Shown piece by piece: positions 27,571-36,911 of a stretch of DNA of 64,000 bases (the stretch's first letter is position 1; each line of letters opens with the position of its first letter). Made by a program: the position numbers and the translations under genes. This stretch comes from Sutcliffiella horikoshii (lineage in GTDB: Bacteria > Bacillota > Bacilli > Bacillales > Bacillaceae_I), in contig KV440964.1 of the NCBI GenBank assembly GCA_001636495.1, forward strand, positions 3,364,666 through 3,428,665, read 5' to 3'. A model generated the notes under the pieces. That model was given only the letters and a program-made list of their open reading frames with translations. It searched no databases and was not told where the DNA came from.

Positions 27571-27846
27571 GTGAAAGCCTTTGCCGTTGTCCACCCAATT
27601 GTCGAATTTGAAGATACCCTCATTATCGAATTCATAGATGAAACCGAACCTGAGGACAGTCGCAGGTATCGGTTGTTTATAGAAAAACAGATACTACAAG
27701 CATCAAAGCTGATTGTCCACCGTCCAAAGCTTGAAACTTGGCAGGATATCACTTCCATGATTTCCCCATTCTATCTCGCATCTTTAAGAACGAGACTATT
27801 AGAACAAACAGCTGATCATATAGATAAGAAAGATGCTATTTCCTGA
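27571..27846 (+). CDS. Hypothetical protein downstream of ligD
   Basis: 91 aa if translation begins at GTG 27571, which has AAAGGTGA at good spacing. ATG 27532 and 27541 are in frame but lack a ribosome site. Sequence KAFAVVHPIVEFEDTLIIEF then an alternating charged/hydrophobic pattern suggests a small alpha/beta domain. No family recognised. The 50-bp gap suggests co-transcription with ligD. Confidence 0.65.
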   Translation: MKAFAVVHPIVEFEDTLIIEFIDETEPEDSRRYRLFIEKQILQASKLIVHRPKLETWQDITSMISPFYLASLRTRLLEQTADHIDKKDAIS

Positions 27847-27860
27847 AGGATAGAATATAA

Positions 27861-27901
27861 AAAAGGGCTCTAATCTAATTAACATCTAGATTAGAGCCTT
27901 T
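27861..27901. terminator. Bidirectional terminator
   Basis: AAGGGCTCTAATCTA and TAGATTAGAGCCTT form a long stem between the convergent hypothetical and yeiH-type genes. Confidence 0.85.
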
Positions 27902-27915
27902 CTATGTTGTATACC

Positions 27916-28893
27916 TCAAACCAAATACAAAATTAATAATAAACTGAAGACACCAACAAATAAGGATGCAGTCAATCCAGCAATAAACGGCTTCATGCCA
28001 AGGCTACGGATATTCTTCCATTGTACCTGCAGGCCTACACCGGCCATGACCATCAATATCAAGAATTTAGCTGTTGTACCTAGGTAGGCACTAATATTTT
28101 CCGATATCAGCCCGAATGAATACGCACCACTCATAAGCAGAAAACCAAGAACAAATAGCGGAAACGCCCCTTTAAGACTTGTTGTCCCCTCGTTTTTGCG
28201 AACGGCAATAAAAGCGATGGCAAGGACTATCGGAAGAATGAACAATGTCCTTACAAGCTTTACTGTTGTGGCAACCTCCCCTACATCATCTCCAAGTAAA
28301 TAACCCACCGCTACTACAGAAGATGTATCGTGGATGGAGACACCTGCCCAAATTCCCATTTGCAGTGCTGACAGTTGCAGCCAATGTCCAAAAACTGGAT
28401 AAAGAAATGTTGCCATGATATTAAAAAAGAAAATGGTAGAGATGGCATAAGCCACGATTGATTCCTTCGCATGTAAGACACCTTTTATGACGGAAATGGC
28501 TGTTGCTCCACAGATGCTCGTGCCTGCCCCGATCAGTAAAGCTAATGTGTGGTCAATCTTCAAGAGTTTTCCCACGAATAAAGTGACTAAGATCCCTCCT
28601 GCAACCACAAATAAGATGACCAGAATGGAGTGTGCACCTATGTCCAGGATACTCCTGAAGCTCAATGTTGCTCCAAGCAAAATGATGGCTGCCTTCAGCC
28701 ATTTTTTCACGACAACGTCTATTCCATCATTATATTTTTCATCTATATTCACACTGTTTGTAATGATTATCCCAATTAGCAGAGCGAATATCACACCGCC
28801 TATAGAAGGGAAGAATTCTCCAAGAACCTTTGACAATATGGAAATTACCAGTATCAATAGAACCCCTGGAATCATTGTTTTAACATTTTTCAT
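27916..28893 (-). CDS. YeiH/UPF0324 family membrane transporter
   Basis: About 325 aa with ten or so hydrophobic segments. Family marks are GASICGATAI, WAGVSIHDTSSVVAVG and VKLVRTLFI. The family is annotated as putative sulfate exporters; the substrate is not proven. ATG 28893 is chosen since AGGGGT lies 7 bases upstream; GTG 28911 is an alternative. Confidence 0.85.
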   Translation of the reverse strand: MKNVKTMIPGVLLILVISILSKVLGEFFPSIGGVIFALLIGIIITNSVNIDEKYNDGIDVVVKKWLKAAIILLGATLSFRSILDIGAHSILVILFVVAGGILVTLFVGKLLKIDHTLALLIGAGTSICGATAISVIKGVLHAKESIVAYAISTIFFFNIMATFLYPVFGHWLQLSALQMGIWAGVSIHDTSSVVAVGYLLGDDVGEVATTVKLVRTLFILPIVLAIAFIAVRKNEGTTSLKGAFPLFVLGFLLMSGAYSFGLISENISAYLGTTAKFLILMVMAGVGLQVQWKNIRSLGMKPFIAGLTASLFVGVFSLLLILYLV

Positions 28894-29091
28894 AGTATTG
28901 ACCCCTAACACCTATAAATGAACACTTCTCCTATTTTATAGAATAAGAAAAAGACTGTCGAGAACTTTCGAGGGTCCCTCCCCCTCTAAAGGCTACTCGT
29001 TGAAATCTAGTAGACTTCGTAGTAATATAGTGATTTATGATAGTCTCACCCACTAAAATCGATGAAACTATTAATAGATTGCTTATTTTAT

Positions 29092-29226
29092 AGCTGGTGA
29101 TTGGAGCAATAGGCGTAGACTCCAGCGGGGGGGATAGCGACAATCTTGAGACCCCGCAGGACGTAGCCCGAGGAGGCTGAAGGTCGCCCTCTGGATAAGC
29201 GAAGCCGCTTGCGGAAATCAACAGCG
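29092..29226 (-). repeat. Dyad repeat, copy E (inverted orientation)
   Basis: Read on the minus strand it gives CGCTGTTGATTTCCGC, GGCTTCGCTTATCC, GCCTCCTCGGGC, GGGGTCTCAAGATTGTCGC, GGAGTCTACGCC and CCAATCACCAGC. It lies in the about 400-bp gap before the MscS gene; the rest of that gap shows no gene. Confidence 0.85.
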
Positions 29227-29291
29227 GTGTTTAAAAGAGTCTAATATAAAAAAGTATAAACGGATGCACCCACCCAAAGGAGGTCTGTGCT

Positions 29292-30431
29292 TTGAACAAA
29301 ACAATCGATTGGTTTTCCAATCTTATCGCTGCCGAATATTGGACAGATTTAGATTTCTGGTTGGATGTAGGAGTTTCTATCGTCATCCTGCTACTCTTCC
29401 TTTTATGGCGAAAGCTTTTCACTAAATATTTCTTTAAAAGTATTCTAGCTGTCTCGAGAAAAACACCTACTGACCTATTTACTTATATTGTTTTGGCTTT
29501 TGATAAGCCTGTAAGGATGTTTTTCGTTATTCTGGGGATATTTTTCGCATTAAAAACAGCTCCATTTACCGTGATGGAACCAGCAACTCTATCCAAACTG
29601 ATGCGCTCATCGGTTATCGGACTGTTTTCATGGGGAATCTTCAACTTTATCCCTTATTCATCCAATCTGTTCACCAACCTGACCCATCGGCTTGAATTTG
29701 AAGTAGATAAGATTGTCATGCCTTTTGTCACAAAAGTATTGCGTTTTATTCTACTGGCATTGACCTTCAGCATTGTACTGGATGTCTGGGGATATGATGT
29801 AGGGGGAATTGTGGCAGGTCTTGGACTTGGTGGGCTGGCCTTTGCATTGGCCGCTCAGGAATCTTTAAAAAACCTTTTAGGAGGATTCATCATCGTGACC
29901 GAGAAACCTTTTACAATGGGAGATTGGATTAAAACTCCTAGTGTAGAAGGTGTGGTCGAGGACATCTCCTTCCGCAGTACGCAGATTAGAACATTCGCAC
30001 AAGCGGTGGTAACCGTACCGAATGCAACCTTATCCAACGAACCTATCACAAACTGGTCCAAAATGGGGAAACGTCAAATCACCTTCAAATTGGGGGTGCA
30101 ATACGATACCTCCAGAACTAGCCTGGAAAGAGTGGTCCGTCGGATCGAAAACATGCTTCGCAACCATGATGATATCGACCAAGAGACAATTCTAGTCCGT
30201 TTTGATAGCTTTGGTGCTAGCAGCTTGGATATTTTCACCTACTTCTTCACCAAGTCCGTCATGTGGGGAGAATATCTACAGGTAAAAGAAGATATCAACT
30301 TTAAAATCATGGAGATTTTAGAGGAAGAAGATGTAGTCGTTGCCTTCCCTACGAGAACTTTGCATTTTGAAAAAGGCGCTCAGGAAGAGAAAGTAGTTAA
30401 AGAATATAGCATGAGAGGCGAAAAGGCATAA
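29292..30431 (+). CDS. MscS-family mechanosensitive channel
   Basis: 379 aa. N-terminal membrane helices (about 25-45, 65-90, 100-125, 145-165) are followed by the pore helix region GLGLGGLAFALAAQESLKNL. The cytosolic beta domain is LGGFIIVTEKPFTMGDWIKT. It opens under membrane tension after osmotic downshock. The start is TTG 29292, fixed by AAAGGAGG 8 bases upstream. Confidence 0.93.
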   Translation: MNKTIDWFSNLIAAEYWTDLDFWLDVGVSIVILLLFLLWRKLFTKYFFKSILAVSRKTPTDLFTYIVLAFDKPVRMFFVILGIFFALKTAPFTVMEPATLSKLMRSSVIGLFSWGIFNFIPYSSNLFTNLTHRLEFEVDKIVMPFVTKVLRFILLALTFSIVLDVWGYDVGGIVAGLGLGGLAFALAAQESLKNLLGGFIIVTEKPFTMGDWIKTPSVEGVVEDISFRSTQIRTFAQAVVTVPNATLSNEPITNWSKMGKRQITFKLGVQYDTSRTSLERVVRRIENMLRNHDDIDQETILVRFDSFGASSLDIFTYFFTKSVMWGEYLQVKEDINFKIMEILEEEDVVVAFPTRTLHFEKGAQEEKVVKEYSMRGEKA

Positions 30432-30460
30432 CCCAGTGGCAACTGGGTCATGCCTTTTTT
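30421..30460. terminator. Bidirectional terminator, mscS / fbpA
   Basis: AAAAGGCAT-AACCCAGT and ACTGGGTC-ATGCCTTTTTT form one long stem that overlaps the 3' end of the channel gene. Confidence 0.8.
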
Positions 30461-30633
30461 AATGGGGTCACTTTTATACTTGGTACATCATAAAAAAAGT
30501 AGTGATACTCCGTTTTTAATTCAGTTGTCGTCATTCCATCGAGAACAAGTGAATCATACACACCTATCAAAAGGAGCTTGTTAATATAATACTCTCGTTG
30601 TTGCTCAAGAGCCTTTTGAAGCTTCTTGCTCAT
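30448..30633 (-). CDS. fbpA: FbpA-like Fur-regulated basic protein
   Basis: 61 aa: KALEQQREYYINKLLLIGVYD followed by the ELKTEYHYF element typical of the FbpA family. FbpA takes part in the FsrA iron-sparing response in B. subtilis. No perfect Fur box was seen, but an AT-rich inverted repeat lies just upstream. GGGAG lies 10 bases before ATG. Confidence 0.75.
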   Translation of the reverse strand: MSKKLQKALEQQREYYINKLLLIGVYDSLVLDGMTTTELKTEYHYFFYDVPSIKVTPLKKA

Positions 30634-30654
30634 CAGCCGTCAACTCCCATTTTT

Positions 30655-30689
30655 CAATATTTATTTAGAATTGTACCCAATAAATATTG
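30655..30689. promoter_or_regulatory. AT-rich inverted repeat upstream of fbpA
   Basis: CAATATTTATT (30655-30665) and AATAAATATTG (30679-30689) are perfect arms around a 13-bp spacer holding GTACAATT. A third copy of AATATTTATT is at 30711. Possibly an operator; not a good terminator because it lacks a T-run. Confidence 0.35.
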
Positions 30690-30725
30690 ATGGAGGATAA
30701 AGCTACTGTAAATATTTATTAAAGT

Positions 30726-33017
30726 TTATTTTACGATGAAATTTTGCCATTCAGGTGGCAGCAAGGATCGATATTTAGATTGAAAATAACGGTCGTCCAT
30801 AAAAAGGATAAAGCCTGTATCATCCTCGCTTCTGATCAGCCTCCCCCCTGCTTGCTGCACTTTGTTCATTCCCGGATATACATAGGCAAAATCAAATCCA
30901 TTTTTCCCCTGTTTTTGATAGTAATCCTTCATAACATTTCTCTCATGAGTGATCTTCGGCAACCCCACCCCGATGATTCCCACACCATTCAAACGATCCC
31001 CCTTTAAATCTATCCCTTCTGAAAAAATCCCTCCAAGTACAGCAAAAGCGATAAATGTACCTTCCCTATCAACAGTAAACTTCAACAAAAATTGTTCCCT
31101 TTCTACTTCTGTCATGACTGGCTCCTGGATGGCAATTTCAATGGAATCAACTAAAGCATGTTCCTTATAGATTTCATAGACCTGGGCCATATATTCGTAA
31201 GATGGGAAAAAGATAAGAAAATTCCCCTTTTTAGAATGAAATGTTTCTTGTATGGAATGAATGATGGGTATGATGGACGATTCCCGATCTTTATATTTAG
31301 TAGATACCTTCTTGGCGAAAACTTCGATCTGCTCCTGCTTAAATGGGCTCGGTATTGAAAGATAGTAATCTTGCTCCTCCCCACCAAGTACAGCCTGGAA
31401 GTATCCCAGTGGATGTAAGGTCGCAGAGAAGTAGATGGTGGACACAGCCTTCCCTGTCATCCTTCTGATTGCAGCCGAAGAATCCATGCACGCAAGTTTC
31501 ACCATCACTTCACTTTTAAAAACGGTGACAATGGTCTTATAGCGCAAATCATATTCCTTGGCAATCCGCAGAAAATCCTGCCCCTCAAAATAGGCGTTCA
31601 ACACTTCCTGATGAGCAATGCCGGATGAATGATTTACAAGCCATTTCTCACACGCTTCCACCGCTTCCTGCAGTACTTCGATGATCGCCGCAGGCTTTTC
31701 TTCAAAAACAAACTCATTTTTGACAATCAACTCTTTTTTCAAATTGAGGAGGGCATCATTTACCGCTTTGAGCTTCACATATAGCTCATTATCCACCTTC
31801 TTCACTTCTCTGCTCGCCTGTAGATAAAGTGATTTTGTCAAGGTTGCCGAAAGCATCTCCCTAGACCTGTCCACGAGGTTATGCGCTTCATCAATTAGAA
31901 GGATGGCTTCCTTATGAAAATCCCCCCAACGTTGCAACTTAACTTTCGGATCAAAAAAATAATTGTAGTCACAGATGACAACATCAGCAAACATAGCAAG
32001 ATCTAATGAGAACTCAAATGGACACAACTGATGCTTTCTAGCATACGCTTCTATCGTTCCCCTGTTCATCATATTCTCATTGTGCAGAATATCAAGAATA
32101 CCATCCTTCAATCTATCAAAATGACCATCTGCAAAAGGGCAGAATTCTTTTTGGCATAACGTTTGTTCCTGAAAGCAAATCTTTTCTTTTGCAGTTATCG
32201 TGACAACTTTTAGGACTAGTCCTTTTTCCAATAACAATTTAAACGCGTCTTCGGCTACCTGCCTGGTGATTGTTTTGGGAGTCAAATACATGATTTTTTC
32301 TCGTTTCCCCTCTTGTAGGGACATAACCGCTGGAAAAATGGTTGCAATTGTTTTGCCAATCCCAGTGGCCGCTTTTGCAAAAAGACGTTTTTCTTCGGTT
32401 ATTGTTTTATAGACCGCTTTTGCAAGGTCCCTTTGTCCAATTCGGTAGGAGCGATAAGGAAAAGAAAGATTGTTGATACTCTCCGTTCTTTCTTCTTTAT
32501 AAGCGAGTAAGTTCTTATGAAATTCCATGTATCCTTCTGTCACTTCCTGAACAAAGGCGTAAAGCTCGGTCATTTCAAAATTCTTCTCGAAGGTCTTTAC
32601 CTCAAAGCTCGTCCTTTTCGCATACACCATGTGCACCGTTATCTTTTCAAGATGGTGCTGCAGGCAATAAATAAAAGCATACATTTTCAACTGAGCCCAA
32701 TAAGAAGGGTAATCCTGTTCGGTAAGTTCATTCATATCCTTTGCAGTTGTCTTGATTTCTTCTATGATGACTTTATTTTCTGTGTGGTATATTCCATCGC
32801 ATCTACCTTCAATATGTAACTCGTATTCATCCACCACAATATCAGTAGAAAGGAAAACCTCTTTTTCATAGTTTTCCCCTCTGCTCCCCTGCAGACGTTG
32901 ATGGGTTTTCGTGCCTTCCAGCATGACATTTGCCCCTCTAAACCTACTGTCTATGCTCCCACCCATCATCACAAATTCTACAAGCTTTCTTACTGAAACA
33001 GATAATCTCTTCATCAT
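30726..33017 (-). CDS. DinG/XPD-type helicase with N-terminal PD-(D/E)XK nuclease domain
   Basis: 763 aa. The first about 180 residues carry a RecB/Cas4-like nuclease core (HIEGRCDGIYH then VIIEEIKTT). The helicase follows with Walker A ATGIGKTIAT, an iron-sulfur Cys cluster (KICFQEQTLC, EFCPF, QLCPF), the DEAH box LLIDEAHNL, and motifs V/VI (GIFSEGIDLKG, QAGGRLIRS). ATG 33017 has GGGAG 6 bases upstream; ATG 33038 is an alternative. Probably a DNA-repair helicase. It is not the YoaA/DinG of B. subtilis, which has an exonuclease domain instead. Confidence 0.87.
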   Translation of the reverse strand: MMKRLSVSVRKLVEFVMMGGSIDSRFRGANVMLEGTKTHQRLQGSRGENYEKEVFLSTDIVVDEYELHIEGRCDGIYHTENKVIIEEIKTTAKDMNELTEQDYPSYWAQLKMYAFIYCLQHHLEKITVHMVYAKRTSFEVKTFEKNFEMTELYAFVQEVTEGYMEFHKNLLAYKEERTESINNLSFPYRSYRIGQRDLAKAVYKTITEEKRLFAKAATGIGKTIATIFPAVMSLQEGKREKIMYLTPKTITRQVAEDAFKLLLEKGLVLKVVTITAKEKICFQEQTLCQKEFCPFADGHFDRLKDGILDILHNENMMNRGTIEAYARKHQLCPFEFSLDLAMFADVVICDYNYFFDPKVKLQRWGDFHKEAILLIDEAHNLVDRSREMLSATLTKSLYLQASREVKKVDNELYVKLKAVNDALLNLKKELIVKNEFVFEEKPAAIIEVLQEAVEACEKWLVNHSSGIAHQEVLNAYFEGQDFLRIAKEYDLRYKTIVTVFKSEVMVKLACMDSSAAIRRMTGKAVSTIYFSATLHPLGYFQAVLGGEEQDYYLSIPSPFKQEQIEVFAKKVSTKYKDRESSIIPIIHSIQETFHSKKGNFLIFFPSYEYMAQVYEIYKEHALVDSIEIAIQEPVMTEVEREQFLLKFTVDREGTFIAFAVLGGIFSEGIDLKGDRLNGVGIIGVGLPKITHERNVMKDYYQKQGKNGFDFAYVYPGMNKVQQAGGRLIRSEDDTGFILFMDDRYFQSKYRSLLPPEWQNFIVK

Positions 33018-33142
33018 TGATAACTCCCAAGGTTTCATAATGCTTTAAGTATAACAAAAGAACTTCTTGGCTCATGCATAAATAAACCAATTTGATAGGA
33101 AAATATAGTAAACCGAAATTTCTAAAGGATGTGAAAGAGACC

Positions 33143-34567
33143 ATGATGAAAAATGACCCCCTTGTTCTTACTACGAAGCTTGAGGAGAACCTGCTTCATA
33201 TAAGGGAAGCCTTTGTCCATACAGAGGATTTTATTATGGAATCTCTTCACAGGTATGATGAAGAAGCTTACTTACTATACATTGATACAATCATAGATAA
33301 AAAAATCGTGGAAGAAAAAATTATAAAGCCATTTTCCGAAACAGGCTATGCCACTCAAGCATTGGTCAAAGAAACGAACAGCATGAAAGAAGTGGAACGC
33401 TATTTATTACAAGGAAATTGCGTCCTATTAAACAGAAACTCAAACCTTGCACAGGTGTTTGAAGTTTCTTCCATCAAAACAAGGGATATATCAGAGCCGG
33501 CAACGGAAGGGGTTATCCGTGGATCGCACGAAGGGTTTATAGAATCGTTAAGTACAAATATTTCCCTAATACGAAAGCGTCTACACAATTCAAACTTGAA
33601 GATCAAATATTTCACAGTCGGTAATGAATCTCACACAAAAGTGTGTATGATTTATCTTGATCATATAGCTAATAAAAAGACGGTTGCATCCATAGAAACG
33701 AAAATATCTGAAATTGATATCGATTTCATTCTCGCACCAGGTCATATTGAAGAATTTCTAAGTGATAATTTTTCCATTTTTCCGACTTTGCTAAGTACGG
33801 AAAGGGCTGATCGTACTGTTGCCAACATAATGGATGGAAGAGTGGCGATCCTTGCTGATAACAGTCCAGGAGCCCTAATCGCTCCAACAACATTTTTTAC
33901 TTTCTATCAATCACCAGATGATTATAACAGCAGGTGGTATTTCGGATCTTTCATCCGTTTCTTGCGTATAATAGGATTTTTAATTTCTGTTGCGCTACCT
34001 GCACTGTATATTGCCATTGTATCCTTTCATTATGAAATTTTACCTACTGAAATAGTATTTTCCATAAAATCATCTCTTGAATATGTACCTTATCCACCTC
34101 TAGTAGAGGCATTGTCGATGCAGATTACATTGGAAATCTTAAGGGAAGCTTCTATCAGGCTTCCAAGTAGGATAGGTCAGACGATAGGTGTTGTGGGAGG
34201 ATTGGTAATCGGGACAGCAGTTGTAGAAGCTAACCTTGTCTCCAATACCATGATTATCGTGGTTGCCATTACAGCCATTTCCTCATTCATTGTTCCAATT
34301 ACAGAAATGGGCTCCTCTATCAGATTATTAGGTTTTCCATTTATGATTGCAGCATCTATGTTTGGGTTGATTGGAATGAGCTTTCTGTTCATGTTCGTGC
34401 TCATTCACCTTTGTAAGTTGGAGTCTTTTGGGACCCCTTATTTTGCTCCCTTTTCCACTTTAAAGTGGGCAGAGATGAAAGATACGCTAATTAGAGTACC
34501 TTTACCATACTTTAAAACACGACCGGATGATACTGTGCCGCAAAAAAAGAAAAAGACGTTTAAGTAA
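33143..34567 (+). CDS. GerA-type spore germinant receptor, A subunit
   Basis: 474 aa. Cytosolic N-terminal part, then five membrane segments from about residue 270. Family motifs are VTEPATEGVIRGSHEGFIES-like (DISEPATEGVIRGSHEGF), DGRVAILADNSPGALIAPT and LPSRIGQTIGVVGGLVIGTA. Start ATG 33143 is chosen over TTG 33092; its ribosome site is modest. First gene of a three-gene operon; the product sits in the spore inner membrane. Confidence 0.92.
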   Translation: MMKNDPLVLTTKLEENLLHIREAFVHTEDFIMESLHRYDEEAYLLYIDTIIDKKIVEEKIIKPFSETGYATQALVKETNSMKEVERYLLQGNCVLLNRNSNLAQVFEVSSIKTRDISEPATEGVIRGSHEGFIESLSTNISLIRKRLHNSNLKIKYFTVGNESHTKVCMIYLDHIANKKTVASIETKISEIDIDFILAPGHIEEFLSDNFSIFPTLLSTERADRTVANIMDGRVAILADNSPGALIAPTTFFTFYQSPDDYNSRWYFGSFIRFLRIIGFLISVALPALYIAIVSFHYEILPTEIVFSIKSSLEYVPYPPLVEALSMQITLEILREASIRLPSRIGQTIGVVGGLVIGTAVVEANLVSNTMIIVVAITAISSFIVPITEMGSSIRLLGFPFMIAASMFGLIGMSFLFMFVLIHLCKLESFGTPYFAPFSTLKWAEMKDTLIRVPLPYFKTRPDDTVPQKKKKTFK

Positions 34568-34577
34568 GGAGAATCCC

Positions 34578-35690
34578 ATGCTAAAGGTCCATGAAAAAAG
34601 TTTAAGTCAAGGTCAGTTGTTTTTTCTTATCATTCAAGCTCAAATTGGGGTCGGCATTCTCTCCTTGCCTTTCGCCGTCCATAGCACCGCGAAAGGGGAC
34701 GGTTGGATTTCCACCTTACTGGCAGGGTTCGTTATCCAGCTCTGGATGTTTATCACTTTAAAGCTAGCTAAGTTCTATCCCGAAAAAAATCTCTACCAGC
34801 TATTACTGCATCTTTTCGGAAGGTTTATTGGTAGTATATTTATAATTTTATACACGTTATATTTTATAGCTATTGCTGGACTGGTAACTGCTTTGCAGAC
34901 AGGACTGATTAACAAATGGATCCTTGCCTTGACTCCTTTTTGGGTTATCTACATCTTGATTATGATTGTTGCTGTCTATTTGGCTACCGACAACATCCTT
35001 ATGATTGCTCGCTTTTTTAGCCTGTCTACAGGGGTGATTGTCTTTTTTGTCCTTCTGGTTGCTACTGTATATGGAGAAGCTAATCTTTCCTATATCCTCC
35101 CCGTAGGACATGGGGGTTGGAAAAATATATTCTTTGCCATAAAGGATGTCCTCATTGCCTTAACTGGCTTTGAACTTATACTTATCATTTACCCGATGCT
35201 TAAACGTACTAAAGGAACTTTGAAAACACTTACGTATGCTAACATCACAACTGTTGGTATCTATACGTTTCTTGTATTTACAAGTTTGATCATTTTCAGT
35301 CCTGAAGAAATGACACTTGTTCCAGAACCGGTGCTCTATATGCTTAAAGCAATTACATTTGAAGTTGTAGAGAGGTTGGATCTCATTTTTCTTTCCATAT
35401 GGGTCATCCCAATGACAAATTCCTTCATTATTTATTTGTATCAGGCCAGCAAAGGCTTAAAGGAATTATTCCATAAAGAGTCTCATGCACCATTTGTACC
35501 TATTATATGTGTACCCATTTTTATATCGGGATTTTTCTTGCAGGATAAGTTTTTGATGGAAGACATAGGAAAAGTCTTTCAATACATTGTATTCTCTTTT
35601 GCCTTTATTCTTCCTCTATTCCTTCTGGTGATTGCCTGGATGAAAAAGAAATTAGAAAAGGGGAATAAAAATCATGTTTCATCATCGTAA
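34578..35690 (+). CDS. GerA-type spore germinant receptor, B subunit (permease-like)
   Basis: 370 aa with ten predicted membrane segments, of the APC-like spore permease family. Opening LSQGQLFFLIIQAQIGVGIL is typical and this subunit usually sets germinant specificity. The start ATG 34578 has TAAGGAG 7 bases upstream and lies 10 bp after the A-subunit stop. It overlaps the C-subunit gene by 17 bp. Confidence 0.92.
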   Translation: MLKVHEKSLSQGQLFFLIIQAQIGVGILSLPFAVHSTAKGDGWISTLLAGFVIQLWMFITLKLAKFYPEKNLYQLLLHLFGRFIGSIFIILYTLYFIAIAGLVTALQTGLINKWILALTPFWVIYILIMIVAVYLATDNILMIARFFSLSTGVIVFFVLLVATVYGEANLSYILPVGHGGWKNIFFAIKDVLIALTGFELILIIYPMLKRTKGTLKTLTYANITTVGIYTFLVFTSLIIFSPEEMTLVPEPVLYMLKAITFEVVERLDLIFLSIWVIPMTNSFIIYLYQASKGLKELFHKESHAPFVPIICVPIFISGFFLQDKFLMEDIGKVFQYIVFSFAFILPLFLLVIAWMKKKLEKGNKNHVSSS

Positions 35691-36813
35691 ATTTATAAGT
35701 TTAATATGTATCTTTCTGTCGGTATTGCTTTTAACTGGTTGCTGGGATCAACGATTATTAAAAGATTTGAAGCTTGTGTTTACTGTTGGATTCGACTTGG
35801 GTGAAAACGGGGAGATAAATTCCCATGTCGCCATCCGTGAGACAAAAAAGCTCAGTATCGGCGGAAAACCTGGCGAAGCGACAGTTGCAGTTGTAGAAGG
35901 GGATGGCATCACCCTAAGAGACACCAGGTTAATGTTAGACAGACGGATACCTGGTGAATTTTCACCAAGTAAGATGAGGATATATATGATAGGTGAAGAA
36001 CTAGCGAAGCAGAATTTATACTCTATCTTAGATATTCTATATCGTGATCCCAAGGCACCACTCGGAGCAAAACTTGCAATAGTGCAAGGGAAAGCAGAAG
36101 AAGTCATCCATATGCAAACAATTAAAGAAACCTTGTTGACAGAAGCAATTACCGACCTGTTAGTAAACTCCCAAGATCATACTATCGTTCAAAATGAAAC
36201 CGTTCAGACGGTTTGTCCTGTCATGTTCGATCCCAGTGCCGATTTTTCTCTTCCCGTTATTAAAAAAATAGAAACGCATGATATTGAGACCGTTGGTATG
36301 GGACTGATTAGTGAGAGGAAATTCACAGGTGTAACGTTGGACGCTGAACACTCCACCATATTATTGTTAATTGCGAATAAAAAAGGCAAGATTGCACAGT
36401 TGAATATGATGGTCATGCCTGAAGAAGAGAACATCCGGAACCGCTATATGACATTAAATATTGGAAAAGCAAAAGCAAAGATGAAAGCTACAGTAAATTC
36501 TCCTTCAGATATCAAGGTTACCATTGACTTAAAGATAAAAGGTACTATTGCAGAGTATCCAAAAAATCATTTAGTTGATAAAAAAGTGGTGAAGGAACTA
36601 GAAGAAAAAGCGACAGAGCACATCCAAGCTCAGTCAGAAGAAGTGATAAAGATTATCCAAGAAGCAAATAGTGACATACTGCAAATTGGTCAGCATTTAA
36701 AAGTGCACCATAATAAAACATGGAAAGAGCTTAAATGGCGAGAGGTTTACCCCTCCATCGAGATTGTTCCGAATATTAGTGTGGACATAACAGGAACAGG
36801 TATAATAAATTAA
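35674..36813 (+). CDS. GerA-type spore germinant receptor, C subunit (lipoprotein)
   Basis: 379 aa. Signal peptide with lipobox LLLTGCWDQR, the conserved opening of GerAC proteins. Middle and C-terminal domains (GITLRDTRLMLDRRIPG, KVHHNKTWKELKWRE) agree with the family. Start ATG 35674 has AAAGGGG upstream and is coupled to the B gene. The germinant is not predictable. Confidence 0.92.
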   Translation: MFHHRKFISLICIFLSVLLLTGCWDQRLLKDLKLVFTVGFDLGENGEINSHVAIRETKKLSIGGKPGEATVAVVEGDGITLRDTRLMLDRRIPGEFSPSKMRIYMIGEELAKQNLYSILDILYRDPKAPLGAKLAIVQGKAEEVIHMQTIKETLLTEAITDLLVNSQDHTIVQNETVQTVCPVMFDPSADFSLPVIKKIETHDIETVGMGLISERKFTGVTLDAEHSTILLLIANKKGKIAQLNMMVMPEEENIRNRYMTLNIGKAKAKMKATVNSPSDIKVTIDLKIKGTIAEYPKNHLVDKKVVKELEEKATEHIQAQSEEVIKIIQEANSDILQIGQHLKVHHNKTWKELKWREVYPSIEIVPNISVDITGTGIIN

Positions 36814-36911
36814 TTAAGCTCTTTTCTAACATTAATTAAAAGAGGAGAAGGGACAGGGAACTATCCTGAACCTACTCCTCATATTTATTTGTTCAAGAGC
36901 TATTAAGTTTG

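Noticed and set aside
33092-33142. Upstream TTG start for the GerA-type A subunit
   Set aside because: No ribosome site and no family similarity in the added residues.
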